Positions 1 to 11,600 of a DNA stretch of 64,000 nucleotides are shown here, piece after piece (position 1 is the stretch's first letter; every line of letters starts with the position of its first letter). Origin of the DNA: Axinella damicornis (taxonomy: Eukaryota; Porifera; Demospongiae; Axinellida; Axinellidae); contig OZ007512.1 in assembly GCA_963931865.1 (NCBI GenBank), forward strand, positions 8,930,796-8,994,795. The letters run 5' to 3'. A program made the translations under genes and the position numbers. Below the pieces are notes generated by a model, which worked only from the letters and a program-made list of their open reading frames with translations, ran no database searches and was not told where the DNA came from.

Positions 1-330
1 ACCAGTTTAATATTAAATTTATATTGTCTTCTGTTTTCTGGGGGGGGGGGATCCCAGGGCGCCCCCCCCCCCCCCCCCTGTATGAAACCCTGGGTGTGTA
101 TATATATGCATGTGTGAGGAGGGACGCGTGTATGTGTAGGGCATGCGTATGTGTGCATGTGTGAGGAGGTGTGTGTATACTTGTGGTGTGTGTGAACACG
201 CATGTGTATGTGAGGGTGTGAATGCACTGGGGATCAAGGCAGAGATTCTATCAAGCAACCTGCCAACCTCAAGCAGGTTCCTCCGACTTCCTCTTTCAGC
301 CTAGGCCGAAAGAGGAAGAGGAAGGGAGGG
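1..330. repeat. TG-rich and homopolymer block, copy A edge
   Basis: This stretch has runs of G and C, then (TG)n-like DNA, then a GA-rich tract that continues to about 450. The same order of blocks starts copy B (34,880-35,350) and copy C (58,090-58,330), so this is the left edge of the triplicated segment. I see no convincing coding exon before 487. The reading frames here are simple-sequence artefacts. Confidence 0.7.
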
Positions 331-816
331 GAGAGAGAGGGAGGGAGGGGAGAGATAGGAAGGAAAGCGGAGGGGAGAGTGGAAGGGAGAGAGAGAAACG
401 GGCAGGGAAGGGGATGGAGGGGAGAGAGAGGAAGAGGAGGCATGGATAAGATGGAGAGGTATGTCACATGATCAGAAGCTGTTTACCTCAAGGTTAAAAG
501 GAAAAGGCAGTCCGTCAATTCTGAGCTCTCTCTCCAAGTACTGAAAGACAAACACAACCGTCACTGTGGTATACTGAACCATATAATAGGGATGACATCA
601 TTTAACTACAAGCATACACGTCCCATTATATACCTCTCTCAGAACGTTGAGCTGCAAGAAAATGAAGCTCTTCTCAGTAAAGCCAGTTGAAGTGGCAAAC
701 TGATCAAACTACATTGAGGAGAGCAGTGAAGTCGTCATGAACTGAGAACTGTGTGCTGTTCCTCCACCCTCTAGAGTACGGTGTGCATAATGTGCTTTGA
801 TGTTAACTTATGAAGT

Positions 817-1165
817 CTTAAGTAATATTTAGATACCACTTTGCAGTGCATTACGGGTTTTAGTGCACAAGGGCAATCTAGTTAACGGTCGAGGGCGAGA
901 TAATGCACGAGCCGAAGGCGAGTGCATTATCCGCCCGAGACCGTTAACTAGATTGCCCGAGTGCACTAAAGCCCGTAATGCACTGCAAACTGGTATCTAA
1001 ACTGCTTAGTGCAACTCACTGACCCGAGAGAGCCTTTGATCTTTGAAAAGTGTGCACTATCTAGATAATGCACACTAAAGTGTGCAATAAGCGATTTAAT
1101 GCTCCGTCATGTGATCGATTCTGAGGCGTCTGATTCGTTGAGGGTCACGTGAGTAGCACTAAAAT
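817..1165. mobile_element. Fold-back insertion in copy A
   Basis: The arms around 828-910 and 930-1002 are near-perfect inverted repeats (GTGCATTACGGG and its complement, then TAGTTAACGGTC and its complement). Copy B lacks the block: there GAAGTCTTAAATCCAGTAGA runs through the site. It is therefore a post-duplication insertion, probably a small non-autonomous inverted-repeat element. Exact ends are not resolved and no coding sequence is present. Confidence 0.6.
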
Positions 1166-2484
1166 CCAATAGACACCAAAGGTATAGCCCTTAGTCTGCC
1201 AGTTATTGCACTCAAGCAGGTCTCTTAGCTGTTTAGAGACTTTGGGATGCACCTATAATCACCTCGGGCTTCCCCCTTGGTGATTATAGGTACATGTATA
1301 GAGCATCCCTCCCGTCAGCAACAGCTGAGCAAAGAGACCTGCTTGAGTGCAATAACCAACTGTATACAAACTCAGGGCTGTGTTGTTTCTCTATCCTCAT
1401 ACCAGGCTTCAACCCTCCCGCAGGCACAGGTATTGTTACGCAGCTTTGGAGAAACTTCTTCAGGAAAGCCGGGAGGGATTTTGCATGTGACACAATGCCA
1501 CTGTATCCTCAATCCCAGGCCATGGGCTGGGCCTGGGAACGAGGATAGTGCCACTGTGACATCTTGGGGAACCAGGAAGATGCAAGATGGAGACAGTTTG
1601 GCATCCAGCAGAGGACATGCATGCACACAGCAACCACAGCTTCCAGTGACATCACCGCACATGGCACCGTGTCACATGCACAATTCTTGCAGGCTTTCCT
1701 TCCCATTCTCTGATTCTGGGGCTACTGGGTCTATTCAGAGAAGGTCATGTGACTGCAAGTACTACACACATATACACACTAGACTACCAAGAGAAAATGC
1801 AGCTGTTAATGAATACCTCTCCCGCCTTTTCTCTGGGTGTGTCCATGCACTCCTTCATATTGTGACCTACAGTGGATCAGAACGCACAGAGATAAGCAAT
1901 ACAGAAAATTAATGCATCAGCCATGGGCTTCGTCCTGGTACCAGACTCCCAGTATGGTTCCGAGACTACCATGGGCCTAGTTTCGGTACCAGACTCCGCC
2001 TCCCCCATTGGGTTGGGAGTCTGGTTCCGAGACTACCATGGGCCTATTCCCACACGCAGTATGTGCCTTGTGGATACCTGGGCAGACTCAGGCTGCATCC
2101 ACCAGCTCACGCTCATGCTATAGCTTTGCTGAAGCTAATACACGTAGGCAGGTGTAGAGTATACACATGTACTCAGTTAATCCCTTTCCAGAACAAATTT
2201 TGAAGGTTACCAGTGTAACTAGTCGGTTAATCGGTCAATGGGTTTAAGCAGGACTCACAGGAAACCAGCCAATGGCTGATGAGACATTCCCGTTGAAACG
2301 TGTCTATCTAAGTTCACCATTCCAGACGAGCTCAATCCAACAAACTTGGCTAAGTTAGCCAGCAAGCGCGATGACATCATCATTATCAATAACAACGATG
2401 TCATCACGCACTCTTGCATCACACAGGTGCAATACTACATGTAGTCCAGGTTCAGTGATCTGTCCTAACGAGCTTCATACGTAC
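1166..2484. other. XRN2 intronic/downstream DNA, no gene seen
   Basis: This is duplicated DNA shared with copy B (35,707-36,170 and 36,990-37,287). It holds a palindromic block near 1,245-1,285 and two repeats of a motif with GGTACCAGACTCC at 1,935-2,050. Open frames of up to 211 codons here show no conserved domain and are not kept open in copy B, so I do not call them genes. Confidence 0.5.
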
Positions 2485-2699
2485 CATCTTGTCCACAGAT
2501 CTCGCAGGGTTTTGGTTGGTTGGGTTTGAACTCCTCTCTCAAGATTGTGAAGTGGGGTTCATGGGTGGCAAGTCCGAGCATGATGAGGTCAGCGTCGGCA
2601 CCGTAGAGGCAGTGGTGTGTGTTAGCGTCGTGGTCTGGGGTGCCACGCTGCAGGCAAATGTAGTCCATTACCTTCAGGAGGATGAGGGAGGTGAGGAGG

Positions 2700-2965
2700 T
2701 GTAGGGTGCAGAAGGGAGAGGTGGAGTGGCACCAGGAGGGGGAAGGGGAGTGGCGGGGATAGTGGGGAAGGTACAGGGAGAGGGGAGTGGTAACAGGAGG
2801 GGGAAGGGGAGTGGCGGGGATAGTGGTGAAGGTACAGGGAGAGGGGAGTGGTAACAGGAGGGGGGAGGGGAGTGGCGGGGGTAGTGGGGAAGGTACAGGG
2901 AGAGGGGAGTGGTAACAGGAGGGGGAAGGGGAGTGCGGGGGTAGTGGGGAAGGAGGGGGAGTGGC
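2700..2965. repeat. 60-bp GA-rich minisatellite, about 4 units
   Basis: Units of about 60 bp contain GGGGAAGGTACAGGGAGAG and a variable spacer. The array lies in an XRN2 intron. Copy B has about nine units (37,540-38,070) and copy C one or two (59,000-59,070), so unit number has changed since duplication. Long minus-strand proline/serine-rich frames over the array are a by-product of its composition. Confidence 0.8.
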
Positions 2966-3371
2966 ACCAGGAGGGGGTAAAGGGGGCCCAGGGTACGTAT
3001 AAAGGTAGTGGTAGAGGGAGGAGGAAGGGGAGTGGCACCAGGAGGCAGGTTATAGAGGGAGTGGCAGAGGGAGGAGAGATGGAGGAGGGAGATGGAGGAG
3101 AAGAAAAGAGAGTAGAGGTGGAGGAGGGAGAGGAAGGATTGGTAGGAGAGAGACACAGGTTTGTAAAACACCAACCAGGGAAGCACCAGTAGAGGGATGT
3201 CCACTACCTTGTGCTCTCCTTCCCCTGGGACATTTGCATCAGAGAGGATGACCTGTCGGAAAAGGAGGATGGAGAGGGGAAGGAAGGAGAGGAAGGGAGA
3301 GAGGAAGTGAGGGAAGAGAGAGAGAGAGGGAGGAAGGGGAGGGAGAAAGGCAAGGATGGAGGGAGGGGGAG

Positions 3372-3470
3372 AAAGGTGAGAGGGACGGAGGGAGGGAGGG
3401 AGGGAGGGAGGGAGGGGGGGAGGGAGGGAGGGAGGGAGGGAGGGAGGGAGGGAGAGGGAGTAGAGGGAGG
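3372..3470. repeat. (GGGA)n microsatellite
   Basis: Uninterrupted GGGA repeats lie in an XRN2 intron. In copy B the KDZ transposon is inserted at the equivalent repeat. Copy C has a similar tract at 59,420-59,500. Confidence 0.9.
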
Positions 3471-4005
3471 GAAGATACAGCTTATCAACACTAATTGACT
3501 ATGCTCTAGCTACCACATCACAGTTTACATGTAGATGATGACATCACAATGACTTGATTCCCTGCAATGCTGGGTTGGAGTTCATGCGGTCATGGACGTA
3601 GTACTGCAGACACACGGCCAGCCTCACCATGAACTCCGTCCGGGAGTGATACAGTTGCTGTCAAAATGGGAGCTTGCAGGCTTCATGGGAGGGAGCTCAC
3701 AGCCACGAGACTCTAGCACGGATTCGCCACTGCAAGAAGGCTCAGTTGTAACACAACTTTGTAACGCTATACCAACACAACCTTTGTGGTGAAACTTGTA
3801 CAGAATGAGATTGCAAGAGCGCATGATGACATCATCGTCATTGCAGGGCGATGATGATGATGTCATCAAGCACTGTTGCACTCACATGCTCTCCTTGGCT
3901 GCCCTGAACCTCCGAGACCTCTGCTGGTTTATCTTGGCACAGGGAGCCTGTCAGCAGACAGAAGAGGATGAGAGGTTCTGGTTCACAGTCAATGGTTCTC
4001 AGGTA

Positions 4006-4394
4006 GCCTTGTTCCTAGTCCCATGCCCAGCTTTTTGTCGCTTGCAGTACGGTAAAGCGGGGAGGGCCTGGTACATCTTCTGACGCGAGTGACATCCAGG
4101 GTAGAAAGGGGTAGAAAGACCGGAAGTTTAACGTGGGCGTAGTGCCTCAGAACAGCAAGAAGAGCGAAGGTACCAGGTAACATACCACACGTATCTAGCT
4201 ACCGGGGGGCGACTGTTATACTCACCGAGCGTTGAACGTGTAGATAGCTGAATAACTGAATAACACACAAAACGTAGCGTCTTCATTCTGAAAATTTTTC
4301 GATTACGTCATGCTCACGTGAGAAGATGTACCAGGCACTCCCCGCTTTACCATACTGCAAGCGACAAAAGGCGCGTGGGACTGGGAACGAGGCT
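4006..4394. mobile_element. CCTCGTTCCCAG-type fold-back element, copy A
   Basis: Arms of about 85 bp at 4006-4096 and 4306-4394 are inverted copies, both containing GCTTTACC(G/A)TACTGCAAGCGAC in one direction or the other. All three XRN2 copies share the element (B 43,785-45,173 with a hAT element nested inside, C 59,821-60,195), so it predates the duplication. Its outer ends match the short fold-back family found throughout the window. Confidence 0.7.
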
Positions 4395-5569
4395 AGTTCT
4401 CAGGTAGGTATCAGAGAACGTGGTGTCTGGTATCATTCACTGATAAGTACATGACCAGGACTAATGGACATTTGTACGGATGGGATGGGACTGAGGATGG
4501 GTAATGGCATTTCCCCTTGTTTCTTTGCTTTTCAAGAGGTGGACTTGGACTGGCCATCACTCTGAGAAAAACACTCACCACTCCATCGATGTGGTGCGTC
4601 CACTGGTATCTCAATCTCATGAATGACGGTGGCCTACAGAGAGAGAGAGCAGTGGCATGAGAACAGAGCAGTTTCCATGGTGAGCAGCAGCTACCGGCCG
4701 CGGTATAGACGATTTCAACATGATTCTGGAGTTTAGGAGTTGAAATTATGCGACCGTCCATACATCCTGGAGATTATGTACGCGTATTTTCCGGAAATGC
4801 CCCATCCCGATCCAGAAATTAGGTAGGCCTGTCACGTTAAATTTGGACCCCCGTAAAATACGTTCCCCCCGGAACCAATTCTTCAAAAACAACGGACCTA
4901 CCTTGAAAAATTAGTTCCACCTACGTGTACGTATAATATGCGCACTTGCAACTTGACAGAAGCTGTTACTTAGCCTACCGTTTGTCCGTACAAGTAGTTA
5001 GCGACTGCTGGGCCGTTAAGGATGGTGATATCCACGCTACTGCAGCATCAGCAACTCTCATGATGTGTTTGGACGCTACTGCACAGCGAGATTATTTCAG
5101 TTGCGTTTGAACCTAGTACCTCTGCAGGTGAATGAGCGCTTGCTCTCGATGGTAGCTTGGATGGATCAACAGCCACCCAGTTCACGTTACTTGTTGCAAA
5201 GGCTCAGGCACTGTAGTTGTACTGCACAGGTCGCAATCAGGTAATGCTGAGGCAGAGATTTGTGTGCTCTTGATCTTTGATCTATTATAATATGGTGAAG
5301 TCATTGTGACAACACCGCCTGCCCGCTTCAAGCTTCATAGCTAACTACAACATTCAAATTCAGTTGCTTTGCACAGCCCTATACAACAAGGGGTCCATAT
5401 ACTTCAGCAGTATGCGTTCCAGGGGATTCGCATATTTCAAAAAGGCTTTGAAACATAATGGAACCATGGTGGGTCCAAGTATTTCACAAGGGGTCCATCT
5501 ATTTCGGTACATTTCTGAAAAATTAGTTCCAGGGGAGCATTTACAGAAAAATTAGTTCCAGGGGGTACA

Positions 5570-5571
<2 letters not shown>

Positions 5572-5608
<37 letters not shown>

Positions 5609-5610
5609 GG
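5572..5610. repeat. Homopolymer G tract
   Basis: A run of about 35 G, interrupted once. It is strongly G-quadruplex-prone and its assembled length is probably unreliable. It lies next to the left edge of the LINE fragment in copy A. Confidence 0.9.
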
Positions 5611-5629
5611 GGTCCAAATTCAATGGCTG

Positions 5630-6596
5630 ATGCAAAACTGTAGACAGTGTATATGTAATCCCTATAATAATATGCATGCGAAGTTTGGTTTCCCTCCAGT
5701 GCAGAAGAAATGGAAGTGATCCACAGGAGATTCTGCAAGTTCGCTCTTGGCTTGCCCACATCTGCCACAAACATTGCTGCCTATGGTGACATTGGTAGGG
5801 TACCCCTATCCATCAGGTACAAACTGACTCTCCTGAAATATTGGGTAAGAATCTCCACTTCCCAAAATATTAGTCCCCTCTTGGGAGAGGTCTATGAATT
5901 GATCTCCGACGATCCATCCAACACTTGGTTAAGAGAGATCCAGGGAATATTAAATGAAACAGGTTTCTCCTACGCATGGCCCAACCCTCTAGGAGTCGAT
6001 CCAACAGAGCTACTCAGCAATCTCCGTCAAAGACTGTCTGACCAATATTTGCAGAAATGGAATGGGTCACTGACGGCCTCAAGCAAGCTAAGAACATACA
6101 GGCTCTTTAAAAACACCTTGGAGTATGAGCCTTACCTCGACCTACCTCCATACCTCAGAGTCCCTCTCGCACGTTTCAGATGTAGTGCCCATGGCCTGAA
6201 AATCGAGACTGGCCGCTACACTGTCCCAACTCCAACCCCAGTGGAGGAGAGACAGTGCGACCTCTGTGGAGTATTAGAAGATGAACAACATTTCTTAATA
6301 AATTGTCCATTGCTCAGCAGGCAAAAACTATTTCAACACTGCTCTAAAATACTACCACCATTTGAGCAAAAGTCTCCTACGGACAAGTTCCTCTTCATAA
6401 TGACTAGCACGGACTCCAAACTGCTGCCACTGCTAGCCCACACAGTACAGCAAGGCTTTCTGTCAAGAGCCCCTCACTGTGAATCTATCCACTAGCTAGC
6501 TAGACGTCTGTTTGTGCAATTTTCCTGACTAATAGGCCCTCCTGGCCTTTATTTGTCATTAAAATTTAATAATAATAATAATAATATTATATAATA
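5630..6596 (+). mobile_element. 5'-truncated non-LTR retrotransposon (LINE) tail
   Basis: An open frame at 5710-6495 encodes about 261 residues resembling the C-terminal part of a LINE ORF2, after the reverse transcriptase. It has a CCHC-like cluster near its end (CDLCG, then EDEQHFLINCP), typical of that region. It is followed by a (TAA)n tail at about 6567-6590, the usual 3' end of such elements. Copy B lacks this block, so it inserted after duplication. The start is truncated and no reverse transcriptase core is present, so it cannot be autonomous. The exact 5' junction is unresolved. Confidence 0.7.
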
Positions 6597-6670
6597 TGGG
6601 ATGAAGAACCTCCATCTCATGTATATAGTCCCTCTCGCCACACCCACTCTCTTCCCGTGTGAGAGCTAAT

Positions 6671-6752
6671 TAGTCTCGTTCCCAGACCCAAACAACCCCA
6701 GCGAAGATCGCTTGCAAGCGGATCTTCTTGTTTGGGTCTGGGAACGAGACTA
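6671..6752. repeat. 82-bp hairpin, fold-back family
   Basis: Inverted arms TAGTCTCGTTCCCAGACC and GGTCTGGGAACGAGACTA flank a short loop that itself contains GATCGCTTGCAAGCGATC-like symmetry. It lies just downstream of XRN2 exon 1 in copy A and is a member of the window-wide CCTCGTTCCCAG family. Confidence 0.8.
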
Positions 6753-6887
6753 TGTGAGAGTTTGGCCCGCGAGACTACATCTCATGGCCGAAGAATTTAC
6801 TGTCTCACCCACCTTTTCCTCGACGCAGTGGACGACAATGGACGGGTATTTCTTGGACAGCCATCTGAAAAACGCGGGGACACCCAT

Positions 6888-7197
6888 CCCGCTTCGATCT
6901 CTGCTTCAAGGAGAGCTGCTAGAGCAAGGCGCCTTTTCTATTCATTGCACACCTGATCTTTCTGGAATTCCGAGTCTGGGATGATGGGAACGAGCCAGTT
7001 GCTCCGTCGTGGAAATTTTGATGCAGAGGGCCCTGTGCAGTTTGCGCATTGCCCGCTAAAATATTGAATCCCGAGCCCATTCCAGCTCACATTTAAAAGT
7101 CACCAACGTGGGCCGGGCGTACAAGAGAGAAGTCTCGCGAGGCCATATCAAGGCCATACTGCTAGATGGCAACACCAGAATGAAAGCAGCTACAAGA
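6888..7197. promoter_or_regulatory. Bidirectional XRN2/FNTB promoter (copy A)
   Basis: The two first exons diverge from this 310-bp spacer: XRN2 ATG at 6887 on minus, FNTB-like ATG at 7198 on plus. At 7133-7142 lies TCTCGCGAGG, one base from the palindromic CGCG element TCTCGCGAGA, known as a core site of CpG-rich bidirectional promoters in animals and bound by BANP. Copy C keeps the site at 61,271-61,280. No TATA box is obvious. Function is inferred from layout and motif. Confidence 0.5.
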
Positions 7198-7792
7198 TGG
7201 ACGATGATTGCTTGCCAACAACCACCTCCAAGCAACAGGTACTGAGGATGCTACACCTGCTTTTGCATGGCTGGATGTGTGCATCAGTGATTCGTTAGGA
7301 CATTTGCCACTCCAATCACAGCTGGGATAATTTTCGGGTCAAAGTTTGACCAGCTATGATCAGTGGTTTGACTGCTGTGGTGTAGCTCCATCCTTATGTA
7401 CAGGGTCAAGCAAGACAGGTGGAGAACGCTCCTATACTAAAGCACCACATGTACAGTCACAGCTGTTACCACGCATCTTGACCCCATATACAAACGAAGG
7501 GTGGAGCTGCTATGCATTCTTATATCACACAGTCAACAGTCAAAGCCTTGAAATCAGCACAGTGAACAGTCCAACCATGCTATAAGAGCAGTCAGAGTTT
7601 TGACCTGCGGTCGACAGTCGCAGCTATGTACATGTATACATAGTCTATGGGCACAACCCTCGCTGTCAAGATGCCAAGTCACTTTTGTGACGACAACTGT
7701 GTATCGGAGTGACTGCATCACCCTTACTTCAAATTTGTACACACATACTAACCACAGACACACACGCACACACACACATGCACACACACATA

Positions 7793-8411
7793 TGTGACCC
7801 GCTACAAGAAAACCGACCACTCGCAGATTTTCGCAAAATCAGTGTTCTTGGTGTCAATCGACTCGAGATTTACCGTAGAGTTCAACGGTCAAGTTATCGT
7901 GCTCAAAATAGGTTCATACGCCGAGTTACAGCCTTAAAATTGTACACGGGTAGCCCGTCCCTCAGAATACAATTTTATGAGAAACGGAGCATTTTGTGTG
8001 CACATGGTGTTCCGTATACGGTCCGTGTCATAATGAATTCGTCGACAAAGACGGCAAACGGAGTCGAAGTCAGAGCGATAACCAGTCCCGTTGTTGGGGT
8101 GAACGTTTCCAGAAAACGTTGGAAGATACACCGCGTAACGTGTCAGGCTGCGTGTCTTACTATCGAGCGACAACAATACTGTAAGTCCGTTCATGCGCTA
8201 GCTAAACTGAACTCCCTTCGTTTTCCCGAGTGTTACAGTAAGCAAACAACATTGTATTGCAATGAAATTTTATGAATGGACAGAGAAAAGGTTATACTTT
8301 CACAAAATGAAAAGAAAAAAAAAGTCAAAAAAAAAATCTTCCGAGTGTAGATCCCCGTCCTGCAAAATCATATTCAGCTGCGAGTGGTCGGTTTTCTCAT
8401 AGCGGGTCACA
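7793..8411. mobile_element. 619-bp TA-flanked MITE (TGTGACCCGCTA ends)
   Basis: The ends TGTGACCCGCTA and TAGCGGGTCACA are inverted, and similarity continues inward through AAACCGACCACTCGCAG and its complement. TA flanks both sides (7791-7792, 8412-8413). Copy C has an uninterrupted CA repeat at the equivalent place, so the insertion is specific to copy A. It is a Tc1/mariner-type non-autonomous element by ends and target. A 188-codon frame crosses it but starts outside and shows no transposase motif. Confidence 0.75.
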
Positions 8412-8430
8412 TATGCACACACACATCTCA

Positions 8431-8468
<38 letters not shown>

Positions 8469-8511
8469 CACCACACACACACACACACACACACATCTCA
8501 CACACACACAG
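8412..8511. repeat. (CA)n with CTCAC interruptions
   Basis: A CA microsatellite forms the 3' end of the FNTB-like first intron and supplies its acceptor. Confidence 0.9.
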
Positions 8512-8735
8512 GGGAACACTGAGGCAGTGGTAGCGGAGATTTATAGCCGATTAAGGGATTCAGACATTGGAGAAGAGTCAGAAGACGTCTACTTCTTGCG
8601 GTGAAAACTCTTGGCTTACCTCAGACAGGGCATACGCCACCTGCCTGCCTCATTCAGTACTCTGGACGCCAGCCAACCCTGGGTATGTTATAGGCAGGTG
8701 TCCCAACTCCTGCTAGACACAGTCAGTGTCCTACC

Positions 8736-9368
8736 ATGCCAGTCCATATGGCACTTATGGAATTTGAAAATATGCATGTAATGTTACGCGGTAATTCAAT
8801 GATAAGGTGCAAGTCTACCTGCCTGCCAATTGCAAGAGGCGCATGACTCGATGGCTGCCTGGCCACCTGAAATGGCCCATTATGTGCATACCTACATGCA
8901 CAGAATACCCTTAGCCACAGCACCCTCTATTGTGGTGTCCTCCTCGATAAAGTTTTGTTACGTCATTGATAAGCAAATTCAAGTTGCATTTACATGACTA
9001 TCATCAGAATGTGACTGGGCAATGAGCTTAGTAGGCTGCAGAAAATTATGACACCAAACATATACTCCTGCACATCACAGCAACTGTGAATCAGGTTAGT
9101 GTTAGCTAGCAGGTATGTCACTGGCCATAGCAGTAGGTCCATGAATTGTCTCCGTGTTTGCTGTTGCCACCGAGGAGGCAGAATGTTCGAGGCAGAATGT
9201 TTGAGTGGTCTAGACTGTTCACTATCCTTACATCGAGGGTTCATTGAATTTGAATATTATTGTGCATGTGCAAGTGAAATCATGCTAGTTTGTGACTCGC
9301 TCAGGCTTGCCCCAATAAACACTGTAGTTTAATGACTAGCTTGTGCCATTGCATATTTCTTTACTTTC
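8736..9368. other. Right edge of copy A, no gene seen
   Basis: Unique-looking DNA. From about 9,248 it matches copy B (47,450-47,591 and 48,608-48,645), which has lost everything equivalent to 7,060-9,247. The TGACTAGCTTGTG stretch at 9333-9345 is the empty site for the CGCG-rich MITE of copy B. Confidence 0.6.
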
Positions 9369-10125
9369 CACAGCAAAAACAGTCCAGTAATACGGATCCA
9401 ACGGTAATGCCGTATAGTCGCGGACGGTGGACAGACGGACGCAAACCTACACGGCGTCCGTCTTCGCAGTCCGTGAGCGATGAATAATTGTCTGTAATAT
9501 CAATGCACGTTATTCATTACTTGAACGGTACATTTACTGTGTCCGTTTTTCTGATTTGCATTCAATGGTGCCATGCACGGTATCCGTTTTATTTTCACAT
9601 GATGAATTTATTATTCGGCATGCAATGCATGTTCAGAGACTGCGCACCAGCTGTTGATACTGAAAATGCAGGAGGAACAGGAAGCCGAGGAGGCCTGCAT
9701 GGAGTTGATAGGACAGCTGCAGCAAACTGATAGGATGGCGGGGCTGGAGGACACACACTCAAAGCCACGACTTTTATCTCATACACCAAGGGTACTGTGT
9801 ACTGCCGAAACTGAGTAAAGGATGTGGATTTCTTCTGTAACAATTGACGATAGAAGAACCCCGCACAAAAGCACAAAATTTGGTTATAATAATGACTACC
9901 ACAGACAAAGGTTCATGGCTTTGAATTAAGGCTACTCTGGTTCTTCATGCTTCCCTTCATCTTCTGTCTTTTCAAGCTCTTTCATTCAGTTCTTCAAATC
10001 CGGGTACTTATTGATTGTGGTCTTCTGGTTTGCTACAGAAAAGGGGTAAGTAATGCACCATAACACACACACAAAATGCACCACACCATAATACTTGCAC
10101 AGGACAAAGTCGCTGGTCCGGACTA

Positions 10126-10860
10126 CCGTATATCTTCTAAAAATTCGGCATCCCTAATTATTCGGCACCCCTTCACGCAAATGGGAAAAATTGTCTCTAA
10201 TTTCGGCAAGGGAATTCCCTAATATTTCGGAATTTGATCTCTAATTGTAATGCGTTTTCGGCAGCTTGCGTCCTGTCCGAGAGGCTTATACAAGCCAGGC
10301 AAGGAGAGAGATCGGTGAGTTCGGTGCTGTCCCAAGCGGTGAAAGCTCCAAGCTAGCTGTCACCAATGCACACGAGCCCGGCACCCCTGGAAGTCGACCG
10401 ATCGCGTTCGACGTTCGTGCCACGTTGACCACTGTCCAGTTCGTCCAATTGGTGAAAGCCCTGCGCTGAAGTACACTCGCAAACCTCCGAGTCTTGCCCT
10501 GACCCTGAGAGTCAACACAGATGAACACAGAACGACACGGGGTGAGTACCGGGGGGGTATCAATCGTACAGCCTGCGGCACAGTTCGATCGTTCGCTTCG
10601 TACGCCGACAATTCCAACGCGCAGGTGCTAGTCGAAAGTATGGAGTGTCACAGTCTGTACCAAGAGGAAAGACGCCCTACCGGTATAGCTGCTCGATCTT
10701 GAGACTTGAATCTCGAGTGGAAAAAATCCGACCGGGTAACACTTCTAATTATTCGACACTTTTGCATTTTGGTACAAATTTTGCGATTTTACTTCTAATT
10801 ATTTCGGCAAGGCTTATGAATAATTAATAAAAACCTGCCGAATTTTTAGAAGATATACGG
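10126..10860. mobile_element. 735-bp TA-flanked MITE (CCGTATATCTTC ends)
   Basis: Perfect inverted ends of about 24 bp begin CCGTATATCTTCTAAAAAT, with TA on both sides (10,124-10,125 and 10,861-10,862). TTCGGCA motifs recur next to both ends. It has split the first unit of the 57-bp minisatellite, whose GGCAAAGTCGCTGGTC-like sequence is found on both sides. Tc1/mariner type by ends and target. No transposase gene. Confidence 0.8.
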
Positions 10861-10883
10861 TATACACAAACATAATTCCCTGG

Positions 10884-11600
10884 AATCCCTGCCTGCAAGA
10901 CTCGCACAGGGCAAAGTCGCTGGTCAGGGACACACACATACTACCCTGCCTACAAGACTCGCACAGGGCAAAGTCGCCGGTCAGGGACACACACATACTA
11001 CCCTGCCTACAAGACTCGCACAGGGCAAAGTCGCCGGTCAGGGACACACACATACTACCCTGCCTACAAGACTCGCACAGGGCAAAGTCGCCGGTCAGGG
11101 ACACACACATACTACCCTGCCTACAAGACTCGCACAGGGCAAAGTCGCCGGTCAGGGACACACACATACTACCCTGCCTACAAGACTCGCACAGGGCAAA
11201 GTCGCCGGTCAGGGACACACACATACTACCCTGCCTACAAGACTCGCACAGGGCAAAGTCGCCGGTCAGGGACACACACATACTACCCTGCCTACAAGAC
11301 TCGCACAGGGCAAAGTCGCCGGTCAGGGACACACACATACTACCCTGCCTACAAGACTCACACAGGGCAAAGTCGCCGGTCAGGGACACAAACATACTAC
11401 CCTGCCTACAAGACTCGCACAGGGCAAAGTCGCCAGTCAGGGACACACACATACTACCCTGCCTACAAGACTCGCACAGGGCAAAGTCGCCGGTCAGGGA
11501 CACAATACTACCCTGCCTACAAGACTCGCACAGGGCAAAGTCGCCGGTCAGGGACACACACACATACTTCCCTGCCTACAAGACTCACACCTGCAAAGTT
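10884..11600. repeat. 57-bp minisatellite, about 12.5 units
   Basis: Nearly identical units contain GACTCGCACAGGGCAAAG and GTCGCCGGTCAGGGACAC. The unit length is a multiple of three, so a 249-codon frame stays open on the minus strand with a 19-residue repeat containing ALCESCRQ. I treat that frame as a consequence of unit length; there is no start context, intron or domain to support a gene. Confidence 0.9.

Larger units (their letters stand above)
487..6887 (-). pseudogene. XRN2: XRN2-like 5'-3' exoribonuclease, copy A (broken)
   Basis: XRN2 is the nuclear 5'-to-3' exoribonuclease that degrades RNA after cleavage and helps terminate transcription. Exons seen on the minus strand: 6813-6887 (MGVPAFFRWLSKKYPS, the family start, followed by a GTGGGT donor); a stub of exon 2 near 4594-4633; 3886-3947 (APCAKINQQRSRRFRA); about 3558-3672 (FDSNCITPG); 3208-3252 (VILSDANVPGEGEHK); 2485-2671 ([16 protein letters not shown] and [14 protein letters not shown]); 634-672 (FIFLQLNVLRE); 487-540 (YLERELRIDG). 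The FKPNQPKPC stretch favours XRN2 over XRN1. Lesions: a deletion fuses exon 2 to the last bases of exon 3; one base is missing just after ITPG near 3640; Arg has become Cys at a CpG in APCAKINQQ. Downstream exons are absent. The 2485-2671 exon is intact. Confidence 0.85.
7198..8735 (+). pseudogene. FNTB: FNTB-like farnesyltransferase beta, 5' exons, copy A
   Basis: FNTB is the beta subunit of protein farnesyltransferase, which attaches farnesyl to CaaX cysteines. Exon 1 at 7198-7239 reads MDDDCLPTTTSKQQ and ends at a GTACTG donor. Exon 2 starts after the CACAG acceptor at 8512 and encodes an acidic stretch, then KLLAYLRQGIRHLP and LDASQPWVCYRQ, matching the N-terminal region of FNTB where the family has an LDASRPWLCYW-type motif. 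A TGA replaces the CGA codon that copy C keeps just before that segment, at about 8600. Only the 5' end is present; no later exons were found. A MITE (7793-8411) sits in the intron. Confidence 0.7.

Noticed and set aside
1277..1912. 211-codon plus frame
   Set aside because: Not open in the duplicated copy B, no domain, and it crosses fold-back sequence.
5710..6495. 261-codon frame as a host gene
   Set aside because: The cysteine cluster, (TAA)n tail and absence from copy B fit a 5'-truncated LINE.
7709..8275. 188-codon frame as a MITE-encoded protein
   Set aside because: It starts in the CA repeat outside the element and has no transposase motif.
10814..11563. 249-codon minus-strand repeat protein
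   Set aside because: It is a minisatellite whose 57-bp unit keeps any frame open; no domain, intron structure or start context.
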